Origin: an uncultured Flavobacteriaceae bacterium
GTDB lineage: Bacteria > Bacteroidota > Bacteroidia > Flavobacteriales > Flavobacteriaceae
Assembly (NCBI GenBank): GCA_947497245.1
Contig: CANMFO010000001.1
Span: 496,001 to 560,000 of the forward strand
DNA length: 64,000 bases
Direction: 5' to 3'
The notes beneath the pieces were generated by a model. It saw nothing but the letters and a program-made list of their open reading frames with translations, made no database searches and had not been told where the DNA came from. The position numbers were made by a program, and so were the translations under genes. Positions 15,748-24,382 of this stretch are shown here, piece by piece; within the stretch, counting starts at the first letter, position 1, and the number at the start of each line of letters is the position of its first letter.

Positions 15748-16527
15748 ATGGAACATGGGTTGAAAATCACTTTTCTAGGTACGGGAACGTCTCAGGGCAT
15801 ACCGATCATCGGCAGTAAGCATCCGGTATGCCTAAGTAAAAACCCAAAAGATAAGAGGTTGCGGGTCTCAGTAATGGTTTCCTGGGCCGATTACAACTTT
15901 GTGATCGATTGCGGCCCTGATTTTAGGCAACAGATGCTGACCCACGATGTCTCCAAGCTCGACGGTATCCTGTTTACCCACGAACATGCTGACCATACCG
16001 CTGGAATAGACGACATACGGCCGTTCTTTTTTAGACAGGGCGATATTCCCATCTATGCGCACGAACGGGTGATACATTCCTTAAAACAACGGTTCGATTA
16101 CATTTTCGCTGATGAAAACCGGTATCCCGGAGCTCCTGCCGTTACCGTGAATACCATTGAAAAAGATGAACTTTTTACCATCGGCGATATCCAAGTGGTG
16201 CCTATCGAGGCCTACCATAACCGTTTACAGGTGTTCGGATTTCGCATAAGGGGCTTTACCTATTTGACCGATGTTAAGACCGTGGGGCCTACCGAACTGG
16301 AGAAGATCAAAGGTTCCGAGGTGTTGGTGGTCAATGCGCTGCGGGAAGAACCGCACCATTCCCATTTTAACCTGGAAGAGGCATTGGCCTTTGTGGAAAA
16401 AGTACAACCGAAAATGGCCTATCTTACCCATATCAGCCATTTATTGGGTTTTCATGATGAGGTGGAAAAAAAACTTCCGAAAAATGTATATTTGGCCTAT
16501 GACGGCCTGGTGATGGATCTGGGCTAA
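15748..16527 (+). CDS. MBL-fold metallo-hydrolase, PhnP/RNase Z-like
   Basis: The ATG at 15748 starts a 259-aa protein with the usual N-terminus of this group (ITFLGTGTSQGIPIIG). A longer open frame reaching 15619 overlaps the divergent gene and adds no family sequence. The metal site THEHADHTAGIDDI gives His78, His80, Asp82 and His83; further candidate ligands are in EAYHN, YLTDVKT and the C-terminal HISH. Two cysteines near CLSK and DCGPD do not form the extra PhnP zinc site convincingly. The enzyme probably hydrolyses a phosphodiester, such as a cyclic phosphate or small nucleotide, in the cytosol. The substrate cannot be predicted. Confidence 0.85.
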   Translation: MEHGLKITFLGTGTSQGIPIIGSKHPVCLSKNPKDKRLRVSVMVSWADYNFVIDCGPDFRQQMLTHDVSKLDGILFTHEHADHTAGIDDIRPFFFRQGDIPIYAHERVIHSLKQRFDYIFADENRYPGAPAVTVNTIEKDELFTIGDIQVVPIEAYHNRLQVFGFRIRGFTYLTDVKTVGPTELEKIKGSEVLVVNALREEPHHSHFNLEEALAFVEKVQPKMAYLTHISHLLGFHDEVEKKLPKNVYLAYDGLVMDLG

Positions 16528-16640
16528 AGTGAAAATGGCCACTTTTGTCCATTGCCCCACCTATTTTACGGGACAGCCAGGGTCCGCTAGTTTTGGAGAA
16601 CAAAACAATGGATTGCGTGGCTTCATGGGCGATTAACCCC

Positions 16641-16648
16641 TACCTTTG
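16641..16648 (+). promoter_or_regulatory. Candidate -7 box upstream of the 164-aa gene
   Basis: TACCTTTG matches TAnnTTTG, 26 bases before the GTG start at 16675. No well-placed -33 TTTG accompanies it. Confidence 0.4.
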
Positions 16649-16674
16649 TAACCAAATAACAACATACTAGTAAA

Positions 16675-17169
16675 GTGAAAAACAAGATATTTCTATACCT
16701 GTTCATTTTCTCAGCCCTTGTCGGACTTTATCTGTTCGTGAGTAGTGGGAAAATGGCAGAGACAAAGGACCTCGCCATCGAAAAGCTGGAGGCCCAATTG
16801 GTCCAATTGCAGGATTCTGTCCAAAAATCCCAATTGGAGGTGCTCGATATGCAATACTTTTCCCTGGAGAACAACGACGATGCGCTGGCGTACTATGACC
16901 ATCTGGCACTCAAAGATCCTTCACGCTATATTGCGGACAAGTTATTGGAAACCAATGAGAGCAAGGGCGACAACCCTTTGATTCCCTATGAGGGCATGGA
17001 AAGCGATTTTAAGATCAACAAGATCAAACTTTTGAACCACAAATGGATCGTGGCCGATTTTTCTGATGGAAAATACTGGGGAGAGCTTTTGGTCAAATAT
17101 GAGTTGAAAGATGATATGGGGGTCGATTTCACCTTGATGGACCACCTTTTGTATACCCGGAGCAACTAG
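16675..17169 (+). CDS. Membrane-anchored coiled-coil protein, unknown function
   Basis: The 164-aa protein begins with GTG. It has one N-terminal membrane helix (FLYLFIFSALVGLYLFV), then a short heptad-like coiled coil (about residues 30-55, KLEAQLVQLQDSVQKSQLEV), and a compact acidic C-terminal domain ending LLVKYELKDDMGVDFTLMDH. The topology suggests an inner-membrane anchor with a periplasmic domain. I recall homologues in other Flavobacteriia sometimes labelled hydrolase, but I see no catalytic motif. The gene ends convergently with the esterase gene, overlapping it by four bases. Confidence 0.7.
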   Translation: MKNKIFLYLFIFSALVGLYLFVSSGKMAETKDLAIEKLEAQLVQLQDSVQKSQLEVLDMQYFSLENNDDALAYYDHLALKDPSRYIADKLLETNESKGDNPLIPYEGMESDFKINKIKLLNHKWIVADFSDGKYWGELLVKYELKDDMGVDFTLMDHLLYTRSN

Positions 17170-17825
17170 GCGTTGTCGACCAACCATTTTTTAAAGGCAT
17201 GGAAATTTTGGGGCGTAACGCCGTGCCCCGAAGGAAATTCCTCGTATACGTGCTGTACCCCCAGGGTATCCAAAAAATCGGGAATTCGCTGGGCCCATTC
17301 CGGTGGAATCACCTGATCTACCTGTCCGTGGGAAGCGTAGATCCTCAAGTGGCCGTGGTCTCCGTTGCGATATCCCTCGGCCATGATATTGTCGTTGATA
17401 TAACCGCTCAGGGCAATCACACGCTGCACTTTTTCAGGGTACGACAAGGCCACCGCATAGCTCAATATGGTCCCTTGGCTGAACCCGAGCAGGGTAATAT
17501 TGTCGGCATCCAAATGATAGGCCGCACAGGCTTCATCGATAAACGCCACAATCTTGTCCCGTGATGTCCTGGCCTGTTCATCGTCGCTCCATTTTCCCTG
17601 CTGTGCATCAAAGTTAATGGCGTACCATGCATATCCAAAGGGTTCCAAAACATATGGGGCCCGAACGGAAATCACCACAAATTCGGATGGGAGTTCCGGG
17701 GCAAAGGAGAACAGGTCGTCCTCATTGCTTCCGTAACCATGAAATAGGAATATTACAGGGGGCTTCCCTTCTTTTAGGGACGAAGGTCTGATCAAATGTT
17801 CCAGGGATAGGGGAGCGGTTGTCAT
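17166..17825 (-). CDS. Phospholipase/carboxylesterase-like alpha/beta hydrolase
   Basis: A 219-aa member of the phospholipase/carboxylesterase (Abhydrolase_2) family. The oxyanion segment FLFHGYGSNEDDL, the nucleophile elbow GFSQG with Ser116, the acid Asp170 in GQVDQVIP and His201 in PSGHGV make a complete Ser-Asp-His triad. No signal peptide is present, so it is cytosolic. It would cleave short-chain esters or acyl groups. Specificity is not predictable. It is convergent with the preceding gene and shares four bases with it. Confidence 0.85.
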   Translation of the reverse strand: MTTAPLSLEHLIRPSSLKEGKPPVIFLFHGYGSNEDDLFSFAPELPSEFVVISVRAPYVLEPFGYAWYAINFDAQQGKWSDDEQARTSRDKIVAFIDEACAAYHLDADNITLLGFSQGTILSYAVALSYPEKVQRVIALSGYINDNIMAEGYRNGDHGHLRIYASHGQVDQVIPPEWAQRIPDFLDTLGVQHVYEEFPSGHGVTPQNFHAFKKWLVDNA

Positions 17826-17921
17826 GCGTTCTATTTTGGTACGGAGGTATAGGTCAGTATGTGTTTACGGTATATCTTTGGAAGATGTTCGGCACCTTTT
17901 TGTTCCCATATTAGGATTTGA

Positions 17922-18245
17922 TCATTGGATAAAGGTAAACCATTTTTGAAAATAGGGTCCGAGCACCGGGACCGAATTTGCCTTTCCGGTCAGGGCGCCG
18001 ATAAACCCATAGCCCCATAGAACCAAATAGCATATATAGAGCCCATACCAAGCATAGATGTTGAACCATTGGCTGAGGAACAGGGCGAATGCCAGAAAGA
18101 AGAGATGCAGCCCGAAAGCCTGTCGGGTGTGGAAACGGGCAAAAGGGTTTTTGGGCTCCATATTCATCGTCAATGCGATAAGGGCCCCTACCATGGTAAG
18201 GTAGGCGACAATGGCCGTGGTCTTTCCTTCATTTTCCGAACCCAT
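17922..18245 (-). CDS. Small DUF4870-like membrane protein, copy 1
   Basis: From the ATG at 18245 the protein has 107 aa and about three membrane helices. It begins MGSENEGKTTAIVAYLTM and contains NPFARFHTRQAFGLHL, a pattern (EGKT-AI-Y-T--G, FA-FH--QA) shared with the neighbouring gene and with DUF4870-like proteins, some of which are labelled import component. A longer frame to 18296 adds 17 residues without match. Function is unknown. Confidence 0.7.
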   Translation of the reverse strand: MGSENEGKTTAIVAYLTMVGALIALTMNMEPKNPFARFHTRQAFGLHLFFLAFALFLSQWFNIYAWYGLYICYLVLWGYGFIGALTGKANSVPVLGPYFQKWFTFIQ

Positions 18246-18329
18246 AAGCATCAAAGTTAGGCGAACCCAAAGTATTGGACCAAAAAGAAGCCCCATTTAG
18301 ATCTCGTTGTTGGTAGGGAGTGGTGTCCA

Positions 18330-18644
18330 TCACCCAATATCCCCTACCAAAGGTATTTTTTCCACTTTGCCGTTTATGGCGTTCAACAGGCCCATTATGG
18401 CCAAAACCATACCGGCATACCGAAGATAGCCCAGAAGTCCAATTCCGGTAATACCGATCAATATCCCCGCAATAATGCCAATCACGATACCTGCCAACCA
18501 AGCCCTCAACGCCTGGCCGATATGAAATTTTGCAAATTCGTTTTGCTTTCCGTTGTTCATGATAAAGGCTATCAGCGTTCCGATCAAGGTGATGTAGCTG
18601 ATAATGGCCATTGTTTTCCCTTCTTCGATAGTACTTTGGTCCAT
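18330..18644 (-). CDS. Small DUF4870-like membrane protein, copy 2
   Basis: A 104-aa membrane protein with the same plan as the downstream neighbour: EEGKTMAIISYITLIGTLIA at the start, NEFAKFHIGQALRAW in the middle and a hydrophobic, glycine-rich second half ending KVEKIPLVGDIG. The two genes are separated by 84 bases and are probably a tandem duplication that has diverged strongly in the second half. No catalytic residue is visible. Confidence 0.75.
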   Translation of the reverse strand: MDQSTIEEGKTMAIISYITLIGTLIAFIMNNGKQNEFAKFHIGQALRAWLAGIVIGIIAGILIGITGIGLLGYLRYAGMVLAIMGLLNAINGKVEKIPLVGDIG

Positions 18645-18689
18645 ACGATATGGTTTTAGGTTGGTTATTGGCTTAAGGCCCTAAATTAG

Positions 18690-19943
18690 TCAAATAATTT
18701 CGATGTTGTTGCAGATGACACCATAGATTGTTCCTTTCATGGGACTTTCCAGGAAGGCACAATTTTTGGAAGTACTGGTCAGGTGCTCCTGTTCCAAGAT
18801 GTATTCCGATTTTGGATCGAACAAGGTCAGGCAGGCCGGTTCCCCTTCTTTCAATTGGGGCGTCCTCAATCCGTAGCGCTCCCTGCCTTTTATCAGGAGG
18901 GCCACTGCCGTCTCCGTCCCAAAAATTTGGTTCAAGACCCCAAAAGCACTTTCCAGGCCTATGCTTCCATAGGCCGCATTGTCGAACTCGACGCGTTTTT
19001 GTTCTACGTCCATGGGCGTGTGGTTGGAGGTCACGAAATCGATGGTACCGTCTTTCAGGCCTTTGATCAGGGCTTTTGCATCGGTCTTGCCCCGAAGTGG
19101 GGGCATCAGTTTAAAATTGGTGTTGTATTCCTCCAGTACCTCATCGGTGAACCAAAGGTTGTGCACGGGTACGCTACAGCTCACGTCCAAACCTTTCTTT
19201 TTGGCGGCCGCAACAAGTTTTATCGAGCCTGCCGAGGAGATGGTGGGCAGGTGCAGTTTTCCGCCCGTATATTCCAGGATAAAAAGATCTCGGGCGATCT
19301 GCAGTTCCTCCGCCAGCGACGGGATTCCCTTCAAACCTAATTTGGTGGAGTTGTGCCCCTCGTTTACAATGCCCTTGCCGGCAATCTTCACATCCATGGG
19401 AAAAGAATAGACCAGGCCATCAAAATTCTGGCTGTACTGCAGTGCGATTTTGAGCATGTTGGAACTTTCCAAAGGGTGCTCAAAATCGTAGAAACCTACG
19501 GCCCCGGCATTCTTCATGTCGTACAGTTCTGCCAAATGTTCCCCCTTGCCCTGGAGCGTCAGATTGGCCAAAGGGTGTAGGTTGACCGCTTTTCCCTTGG
19601 CCGCATTTTTAAGGAAGACAATGTCGGAACTGCTATCGGGGGCCGGATGGGCGTTGGGGTTCAGTACAATATCGGTAAATCCGCCCCTGGCCGCTGTCGC
19701 CAGTCCATTGGAGATGGTTTCCCTTTCCTCATAGCCCGGTTCGCCGAAGCACACACTACTATCGAACCAACCTACCGAAACATGAAGGTTTTCCAGTTCG
19801 ACCACCTTGACTTTACCGGCCGGTGCGATCTGGGCAGCAATTTTTTCGATACTGCCATTTTTGATGAGAATATCCCGCTTCTTTAAATGAAGTCCTTTGT
19901 TTGCGGGGTCAAGGATTTTGGCGGATTTCAAAAGTATGTTCAT
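18690..19943 (-). CDS. Dihydroorotase-like protein, probably non-catalytic
   Basis: The 417-aa protein has the overall amidohydrolase fold sequence of type I dihydroorotases: N-terminal beta domain (ILLKSAKILDPANKG), YEERETISNGLATAARGGFT and a C-terminal closing domain. The active site is damaged. The usual D-x-H-x-H-x-R-E-P reads D61-S-S-V-C-F-G-E-P, so both metal histidines and the substrate arginine are lost, and the T-D-H-A-P-H motif reads S-N-H-T-P-M, replacing the catalytic Asp. Non-catalytic dihydroorotase homologues that assemble with aspartate transcarbamoylase are known in other bacteria, and this could be similar. A catalytically active PyrC would have to be elsewhere. The start overlaps the end of the upstream BatA-like gene by four bases. 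Confidence 0.8.
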   Translation of the reverse strand: MNILLKSAKILDPANKGLHLKKRDILIKNGSIEKIAAQIAPAGKVKVVELENLHVSVGWFDSSVCFGEPGYEERETISNGLATAARGGFTDIVLNPNAHPAPDSSSDIVFLKNAAKGKAVNLHPLANLTLQGKGEHLAELYDMKNAGAVGFYDFEHPLESSNMLKIALQYSQNFDGLVYSFPMDVKIAGKGIVNEGHNSTKLGLKGIPSLAEELQIARDLFILEYTGGKLHLPTISSAGSIKLVAAAKKKGLDVSCSVPVHNLWFTDEVLEEYNTNFKLMPPLRGKTDAKALIKGLKDGTIDFVTSNHTPMDVEQKRVEFDNAAYGSIGLESAFGVLNQIFGTETAVALLIKGRERYGLRTPQLKEGEPACLTLFDPKSEYILEQEHLTSTSKNCAFLESPMKGTIYGVICNNIEII

Positions 19944-21862
19944 GGAACGAATTTTTGGATGAGGATTTCAACCAATAAAAACAGCAATGCTAAAATAACA
20001 AACCATTTCCAAAGCTCGGTGATACTGCTGTCTTTTTCCAAGGTTTGGAACAGGCTGGCTATGGAGGGCTCCCTGGACGTGGCATTCAATTGGGCCAGGT
20101 CCATATAGGCCAGTTCGCTTTCCCCCCGGGAATGGTTGAAACTGATATTCTTGAGGGTGTCGGTACCATCCGTGATTTGGTAGATACCATCTTCCACCAG
20201 GTCGCCATTGAATACCATGCCCACTTTATTGGCAAACGACTGCTGCCTGGGAATAAATTCGTATTCCCCTTTGGACACCTTAAGAATGCGATCTTTGGGA
20301 AGCGTGGTGGCGACATCGAGGGCAAGGGTGTTTCCCAATAGGCTGTACAACCGGGGGGTTTTAAGGCTATTGATGCCCATATTGTACATTGTGGGGACGA
20401 TCAAGGGAGCATTCTTAAAATTGGAATTCCCCGATGAAATGGCGGCGGTAAATATGTAGGCCTTATCGGCGCCGACCAAAAAAGGATCATTGTCCTGATA
20501 GGAAAGCAAAACGGGGGCATTGGTGCGCAATCGGTAATAGCCAGATACCTTCGGATATTGAAAATTCACCACTTCTTTCTCGAAGACATTTTGGAACAAT
20601 GGATGCGAAAAGGCAATATGGGTGATGCTCCGTTCGGCATCTACCTTTTGGATCAGGGAAGTTGCAAAATAGTTGGCCAATAGGGCATTGTAGGAATCCG
20701 CATCACTATCGATGGCCGGGATGACCACCAGGATGCCGCCATTGTCGGTGAACGACTTCAGATTGGGGCCCATTGCAGTTGGGATTTGTTCCAGCTCGTT
20801 CAGCACGATCAGGTTTTGATCGGCCAAATCGCCATAGTTCAACGCATTTGTTGGGGAACTGGTAAATTGAAATTCGTTCGGACCGTAAATTCGCTTTAAG
20901 AAATCCGTATCCGAATCGCCAACCGCCAAGACCTTTATTTTTTCCTTTTCCCCAATGTTGAAATAGAATTGGTTGTCATAGGTCAGGCCGGTATCCGATA
21001 TTTCCAACTTTCCATTGATCAGCTCGTTTTTGGGAAGCGTAAAATTGACCCGTGCCTTTTTGTCGGGATTGAAAACGGCCGAGGTCTTTGCGATCAGTTT
21101 TTCACCATTGTAGAGCGATACGGGAATATTTTCGGTAAGGCCATTGCTTGAAACCAGGGCGGCGAGCTCCAGATTTTCGGAGGTTTTGTCAATGAGGTAA
21201 AGGGAATCCAGGGAAACGTTGTTGTCCGAGTCGGGCGATAACTTCACGGTGTGGAGCTGCCCGGTACTTGGAGCTTCGGTGCCATTGGCCCGTATTCTTT
21301 TCTGAAAATCGGATATCAAGATCAGATGCTTTGCCGAGGCGCTGTCGGCGGTAAAGAAGGTGCTTGCCTTCAACCTGATTTCATCTATTTTCAGTTGTCC
21401 GGGAGCAGGTGTAAGGGCCAATAGGTCGTTTTGGATATCGCCAATATCAACATCCTTAAACACTTTTTCGTTTGTGAACAGGGTAAAGGTATTGCCCTGG
21501 GGAATGGATCGGATCAATTCCTGGACCGCATTGTCCAACAGGGTGGTGCCGTCCGCTTTCGCCTGCATACTGAAGGAATCGTCGAGATAAATGACGGTCT
21601 CCTGATCTTTCAAGGCCGCTTTCTCCGCAAAAAAGGGCTGCGCAAAGGCAAGGACCAGAGCGGACAACAAGAGCAATCGGGTACACAGCAGCAACCATTT
21701 TTTTAGGACATTGCTCCGCCGGGATTCGGATACCACCTTTTTAAGGAGTTTTACGTTGGTAAAGGGTGTTTTCTTAAATCTGCGAAGTTGAAAAAGATGG
21801 ATAAAAATAGGAATCAGGAGTAAGAAAAAGGCCCAAAGGAGTTCTGGATATTTAAACTGCAT
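19940..21862 (-). CDS. BatA-type protein with von Willebrand A domain
   Basis: The 640-aa protein begins with the BatA N-terminal double membrane segment (FKYPELLWAFFLLLIPIFI, then VLKKWLLLCTRLLLLSALVL) with the typical LRRFKKTPFTNVKLLKKV between. A von Willebrand A-like domain follows with a metal-site motif DDSFS (IYLDDSFSM). A long periplasmic region contains a glutamine-amidotransferase-like stretch (LADQNLIVLNELEQIP, FTDNGGILVVIP). A final helix lies near the C-terminus (WFVILALLFLLVEIL). Such proteins occur in many Bacteroidetes, and their role is unresolved. The dihydroorotase-like gene is translationally coupled to it. Confidence 0.85.
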   Translation of the reverse strand: MQFKYPELLWAFFLLLIPIFIHLFQLRRFKKTPFTNVKLLKKVVSESRRSNVLKKWLLLCTRLLLLSALVLAFAQPFFAEKAALKDQETVIYLDDSFSMQAKADGTTLLDNAVQELIRSIPQGNTFTLFTNEKVFKDVDIGDIQNDLLALTPAPGQLKIDEIRLKASTFFTADSASAKHLILISDFQKRIRANGTEAPSTGQLHTVKLSPDSDNNVSLDSLYLIDKTSENLELAALVSSNGLTENIPVSLYNGEKLIAKTSAVFNPDKKARVNFTLPKNELINGKLEISDTGLTYDNQFYFNIGEKEKIKVLAVGDSDTDFLKRIYGPNEFQFTSSPTNALNYGDLADQNLIVLNELEQIPTAMGPNLKSFTDNGGILVVIPAIDSDADSYNALLANYFATSLIQKVDAERSITHIAFSHPLFQNVFEKEVVNFQYPKVSGYYRLRTNAPVLLSYQDNDPFLVGADKAYIFTAAISSGNSNFKNAPLIVPTMYNMGINSLKTPRLYSLLGNTLALDVATTLPKDRILKVSKGEYEFIPRQQSFANKVGMVFNGDLVEDGIYQITDGTDTLKNISFNHSRGESELAYMDLAQLNATSREPSIASLFQTLEKDSSITELWKWFVILALLFLLVEILIQKFVP

Positions 21863-21994
21863 TTCCTATTTTGATTTGGCAAATATATGAAAGTATTCAG
21901 TACCAAGTACGATGTACGGTGCACAAATGCATCTCCGGTTCGACGGTTCCATTGGCCCCCGATGCCAACACAGGACGAACCTGAATCGCCAAAG

Positions 21995-23002
21995 TCAGCA
22001 AAAAAAGAAGTAATCCTGTCCCTCCGCCTGTCCCAAATCCAAAAAATAGCGTCTGATCATCGTTTGCGCTTCCTCGTTGGCCACGGTGACAATACTTTGT
22101 GGACGGTGCAGCGTTTTCAATGCGGAATAGTGGTGCATTTCCTTCCCGTAGATTTTCTTTCCGATCTTCCTGGGATTATCGCATAGCCAATAAAAATCGA
22201 GCTTCCTTTCCAAGAGGCCTTTGGCGATCTCTTTCCCTTTGTTCCCTGCTCCCCATAAGGCCAAGGGACGGTCGGAAAGGTATTCGAGCCTCAGGAAATA
22301 ATGCAGCTTGATCTCCAGGAAGTAGTTTTGGGCGTAGTGTTCACTGGTCCGTGAGGTCCGGGTATCGTAGTCGCGCCAAAGGTGCAACAGTTCATTACAT
22401 GGAATGCAGCGTAGCCCCAGTTCGTAAAACCGAAAGCTAAGGTCATAATCCTCCGGATAGCGATTTGGAGTAAAAGCACCGCAGGCATCCAAATCGTGCC
22501 TATGCACCATCCAGCAAGGGGAGGGGATGACGCACTCCTTGTAGATCTCGGTATAGTTGCTTCCGTTTTGTGTCAGTCGGTTCAGCCATTGTTCATAGCG
22601 TTCGTAGCCGTTGCTTATGCCGCGGTCCGAAAAGTACTTTACCTGGCCCAGCGCCACATGGCCAGGCCCTTTTTCCAAAAGGGCGTTGACCATCACTTCC
22701 AGTTTGTTCGGTGTCATGATATCATCGGAGTCCATTCGCGTGACCAAATGGCCCTTGCTCAATGCATATCCGGTCCGCAGTGCCTGTATGATGCCCTTGC
22801 TCTCATTTTGAAAAAGGCCGATTCTGGAATCCTCCTTGGCAAATTGGGAAACGATTTCCGAACTGCTGTCGTCCGAGCGGTCGTCGATGGCCCAGACTTC
22901 CCAATTTCGATAGCGCTGGTCCAAAATGGACTGAAGGCATTCCGGAAGATATTCCGCCGTGTTTTTAAAGGGAATCAAAATGCTGACCAGGGGCTGCTCC
23001 AT
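21995..23002 (-). CDS. GT2 glycosyltransferase with C-terminal Rossmann-like domain
   Basis: The 335-aa protein has an N-terminal GT-A fold: VSILIPFKNTAEYLPECLQS, the donor motif EVWAIDDRSDDSS, and the metal motif RMDSDD (Asp91, Asp93). About residues 235-335 form a second domain starting LALWGAGNKGKEIAKGLL, a glycine-rich Rossmann turn like that of nucleotide-sugar or PglD-like modules. Flavobacterial enzymes with this two-domain plan exist. A role in surface glycan assembly is likely, but no glycan genes are adjacent. It stands in the same orientation as the small gene upstream. Confidence 0.8.
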   Translation of the reverse strand: MEQPLVSILIPFKNTAEYLPECLQSILDQRYRNWEVWAIDDRSDDSSSEIVSQFAKEDSRIGLFQNESKGIIQALRTGYALSKGHLVTRMDSDDIMTPNKLEVMVNALLEKGPGHVALGQVKYFSDRGISNGYERYEQWLNRLTQNGSNYTEIYKECVIPSPCWMVHRHDLDACGAFTPNRYPEDYDLSFRFYELGLRCIPCNELLHLWRDYDTRTSRTSEHYAQNYFLEIKLHYFLRLEYLSDRPLALWGAGNKGKEIAKGLLERKLDFYWLCDNPRKIGKKIYGKEMHHYSALKTLHRPQSIVTVANEEAQTMIRRYFLDLGQAEGQDYFFFC

Positions 23003-23072
23003 GACGGCAAGTTAGGAAATATGGTACAATGGGCAGCTGGGGTCGGGAATTTTGTGGACAAGAGTGTTCTTA

Positions 23073-23486
23073 TCAGGTAAAGGGGAGCCGATCCGGGCCT
23101 ACGTACTCCCTTTTTGCCCGTTGGGATGTCAGCAGGTCGAACCCGTAATGCGCGTCCATCAATGCTTTGAAATCGGACTTTAGCCTTGGAAACGTTGCAA
23201 TAAAACCATTGAAACCGGTGGTATCGGACCGCTGGATAAAATACCATACGGCTCTTACCGAGGCCACCGTCAGGGTCTTATGGAATTTGGTGCCATCGCC
23301 ATGTACACGGTCAAAATGGGATATTTCATCGCATACCGTTTGACACGCCCGATCTACCCCGTAGGTCTGGATATGGAGCCAGGCCAAGCGCAAATGCGCC
23401 TCATGGGTAAAAAGGGAAGGATCCAAAGTGCCGTTTTGAAACTGGGTGGAGAATTCGTGATCGGTAAGTTGTCTATGCCGTTCCAT
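23073..23486 (-). CDS. Conserved protein of unknown function, 137 aa
   Basis: The protein resembles a small family widespread in bacteria with the pattern FTHEAHLRLAWLHI at about residue 26 and DRVHGDGTKFHKTLTVA near the middle. It carries several histidines (H30 region, FDRVHG, KFHKT), which could bind a metal. No signal peptide or membrane helix is present. No function is known to me. It is followed by the GT2 gene after 70 bases. Confidence 0.65.
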   Translation of the reverse strand: MERHRQLTDHEFSTQFQNGTLDPSLFTHEAHLRLAWLHIQTYGVDRACQTVCDEISHFDRVHGDGTKFHKTLTVASVRAVWYFIQRSDTTGFNGFIATFPRLKSDFKALMDAHYGFDLLTSQRAKREYVGPDRLPFT

Positions 23487-23614
23487 GGGTATGTTGTGTG
23501 ACTATGTGCAGCGGGTCATGTGCGGATCCATCGGGGTCTTTACCGCTGACCTGATCTTAGTTTTTTTCGGCAATAAAAATAGGCAAAAGACTTTAACGAA
23601 TAGAAAAAGCTTTC

Positions 23615-23622
23615 TATATTTG
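23615..23622 (+). promoter_or_regulatory. -7 promoter box upstream of tRNA-Ser
   Basis: TATATTTG matches TAnnTTTG exactly and lies about 70 bases before the mature tRNA, which leaves room for a 5' leader removed by RNase P. Confidence 0.55.
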
Positions 23623-23691
23623 CACCCTCCTATGCGATACCTGTCGAATCGCTATGAAGGACACCGTTCCTTTGAATTAGGAAGATTTTTT

Positions 23692-23776
23692 GGAGGAATG
23701 GCAGAGTGGTCGAATGCGGCAGTCTTGAAAACTGTTGAGGGTCACACCTCCGGGGGTTCGAATCCCTCTTCCTCCG
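23692..23776 (+). tRNA. tRNA-Ser, anticodon UGA
   Basis: The 85-base gene folds as a class II tRNA. The acceptor arms are GGAGGAA (23692-23698) and TTCCTCC (23769-23775) with discriminator G23776. The D arm begins GCAGAGTGG, the anticodon loop is CTTGAAAA with TGA, a long variable arm follows (GAGGGTCACACCTC), and the T loop is GGTTCGAATCC. CCA is not encoded. The 3' end is the integration site of the island that follows. Confidence 0.97.
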
Positions 23777-23777
23777 C
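23764..23777 (+). repeat. att repeat, tRNA-proximal copy
   Basis: CCCTCTTCCTCCGC covers the 3' acceptor arm of tRNA-Ser and one base beyond the discriminator. It is identical to 27544-27557. Confidence 0.8.
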
Positions 23778-23801
23778 TGATATCATTCATATCACACTAT
23801 T

Positions 23802-23841
23802 AAAACCTGTAAATCAATAATTTACAGGTTTTTTGTTTTTT
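23802..23841 (+). terminator. Terminator after tRNA-Ser
   Basis: A 13-bp perfect stem (AAAACCTGTAAAT at 23802-23814 with ATTTACAGGTTTT at 23820-23832), a 5-base loop and T-rich tail end the tRNA transcript. Its sequence resembles the hairpin after the distal att copy (27561-27591). Confidence 0.9.
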
Positions 23842-24026
23842 AAGGTGTCAAATGATATCATTTGAAATCATGTTAAAAAGTGCCCATTTCGGTGCTCATT
23901 CAAATCTTGTCAAAAAAGGGCGCCTAATATTATTTAAAATATTGTTAATCAGTATTTTACAATCATTTTTATTTAATATTTTTCTTCTAATTTCAAGGTA
24001 ATTAATGTTAAAATCGGTGTCACTTT

Positions 24027-24221
24027 ATGGTATCTCTGTTATTCTATCTCAGAAAATACAAATCCGATCGGGTTGGCAGATCGATGATTTATGTTAGAAT
24101 CACAATCGATGGAATGCGGTCAGAGTTTAGTAAAGGGCGCACCTACTATATCTCAAATATCCTTTTCGCATCAAAAAAAGGAACCTTCAAACTACCCCAA
24201 ACAATGTCAAATTTGATTTAA
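24027..24221 (+). pseudogene. Integrase fragment (arm-type DNA-binding domain only)
   Basis: The 64-residue frame begins MVSLLFYLRKYKSDRVGRSM and continues IYVRITIDGMRSEFSKGR, the typical N-terminus of Bacteroidota tyrosine recombinases (Arm-DNA-bind_5). The core-binding and catalytic domains that should follow over 300 residues are absent, and the frame stops after an unrelated tail. Its position 250 bases from the tRNA and in the same direction is where an island integrase is expected. It is non-functional as a recombinase. Confidence 0.7.
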
Positions 24222-24382
24222 CGAAAATAGTCTGCCAAACGGAAACAAACTGAGGCAACAAATATTTTTTACTGTAAAAAATTATTGTGTTTATTGGGCC
24301 TACCGAGGTTTTTACAGTAAAAACTTTTTTTGATGAAATTTTATCTTCACATAATTGATTGAAAATCAATTAACTAAAAAAC

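Noticed and set aside
23485-23820. Frame reading through tRNA-Ser
   Set aside because: It overlaps a well-folded tRNA and has no match elsewhere.
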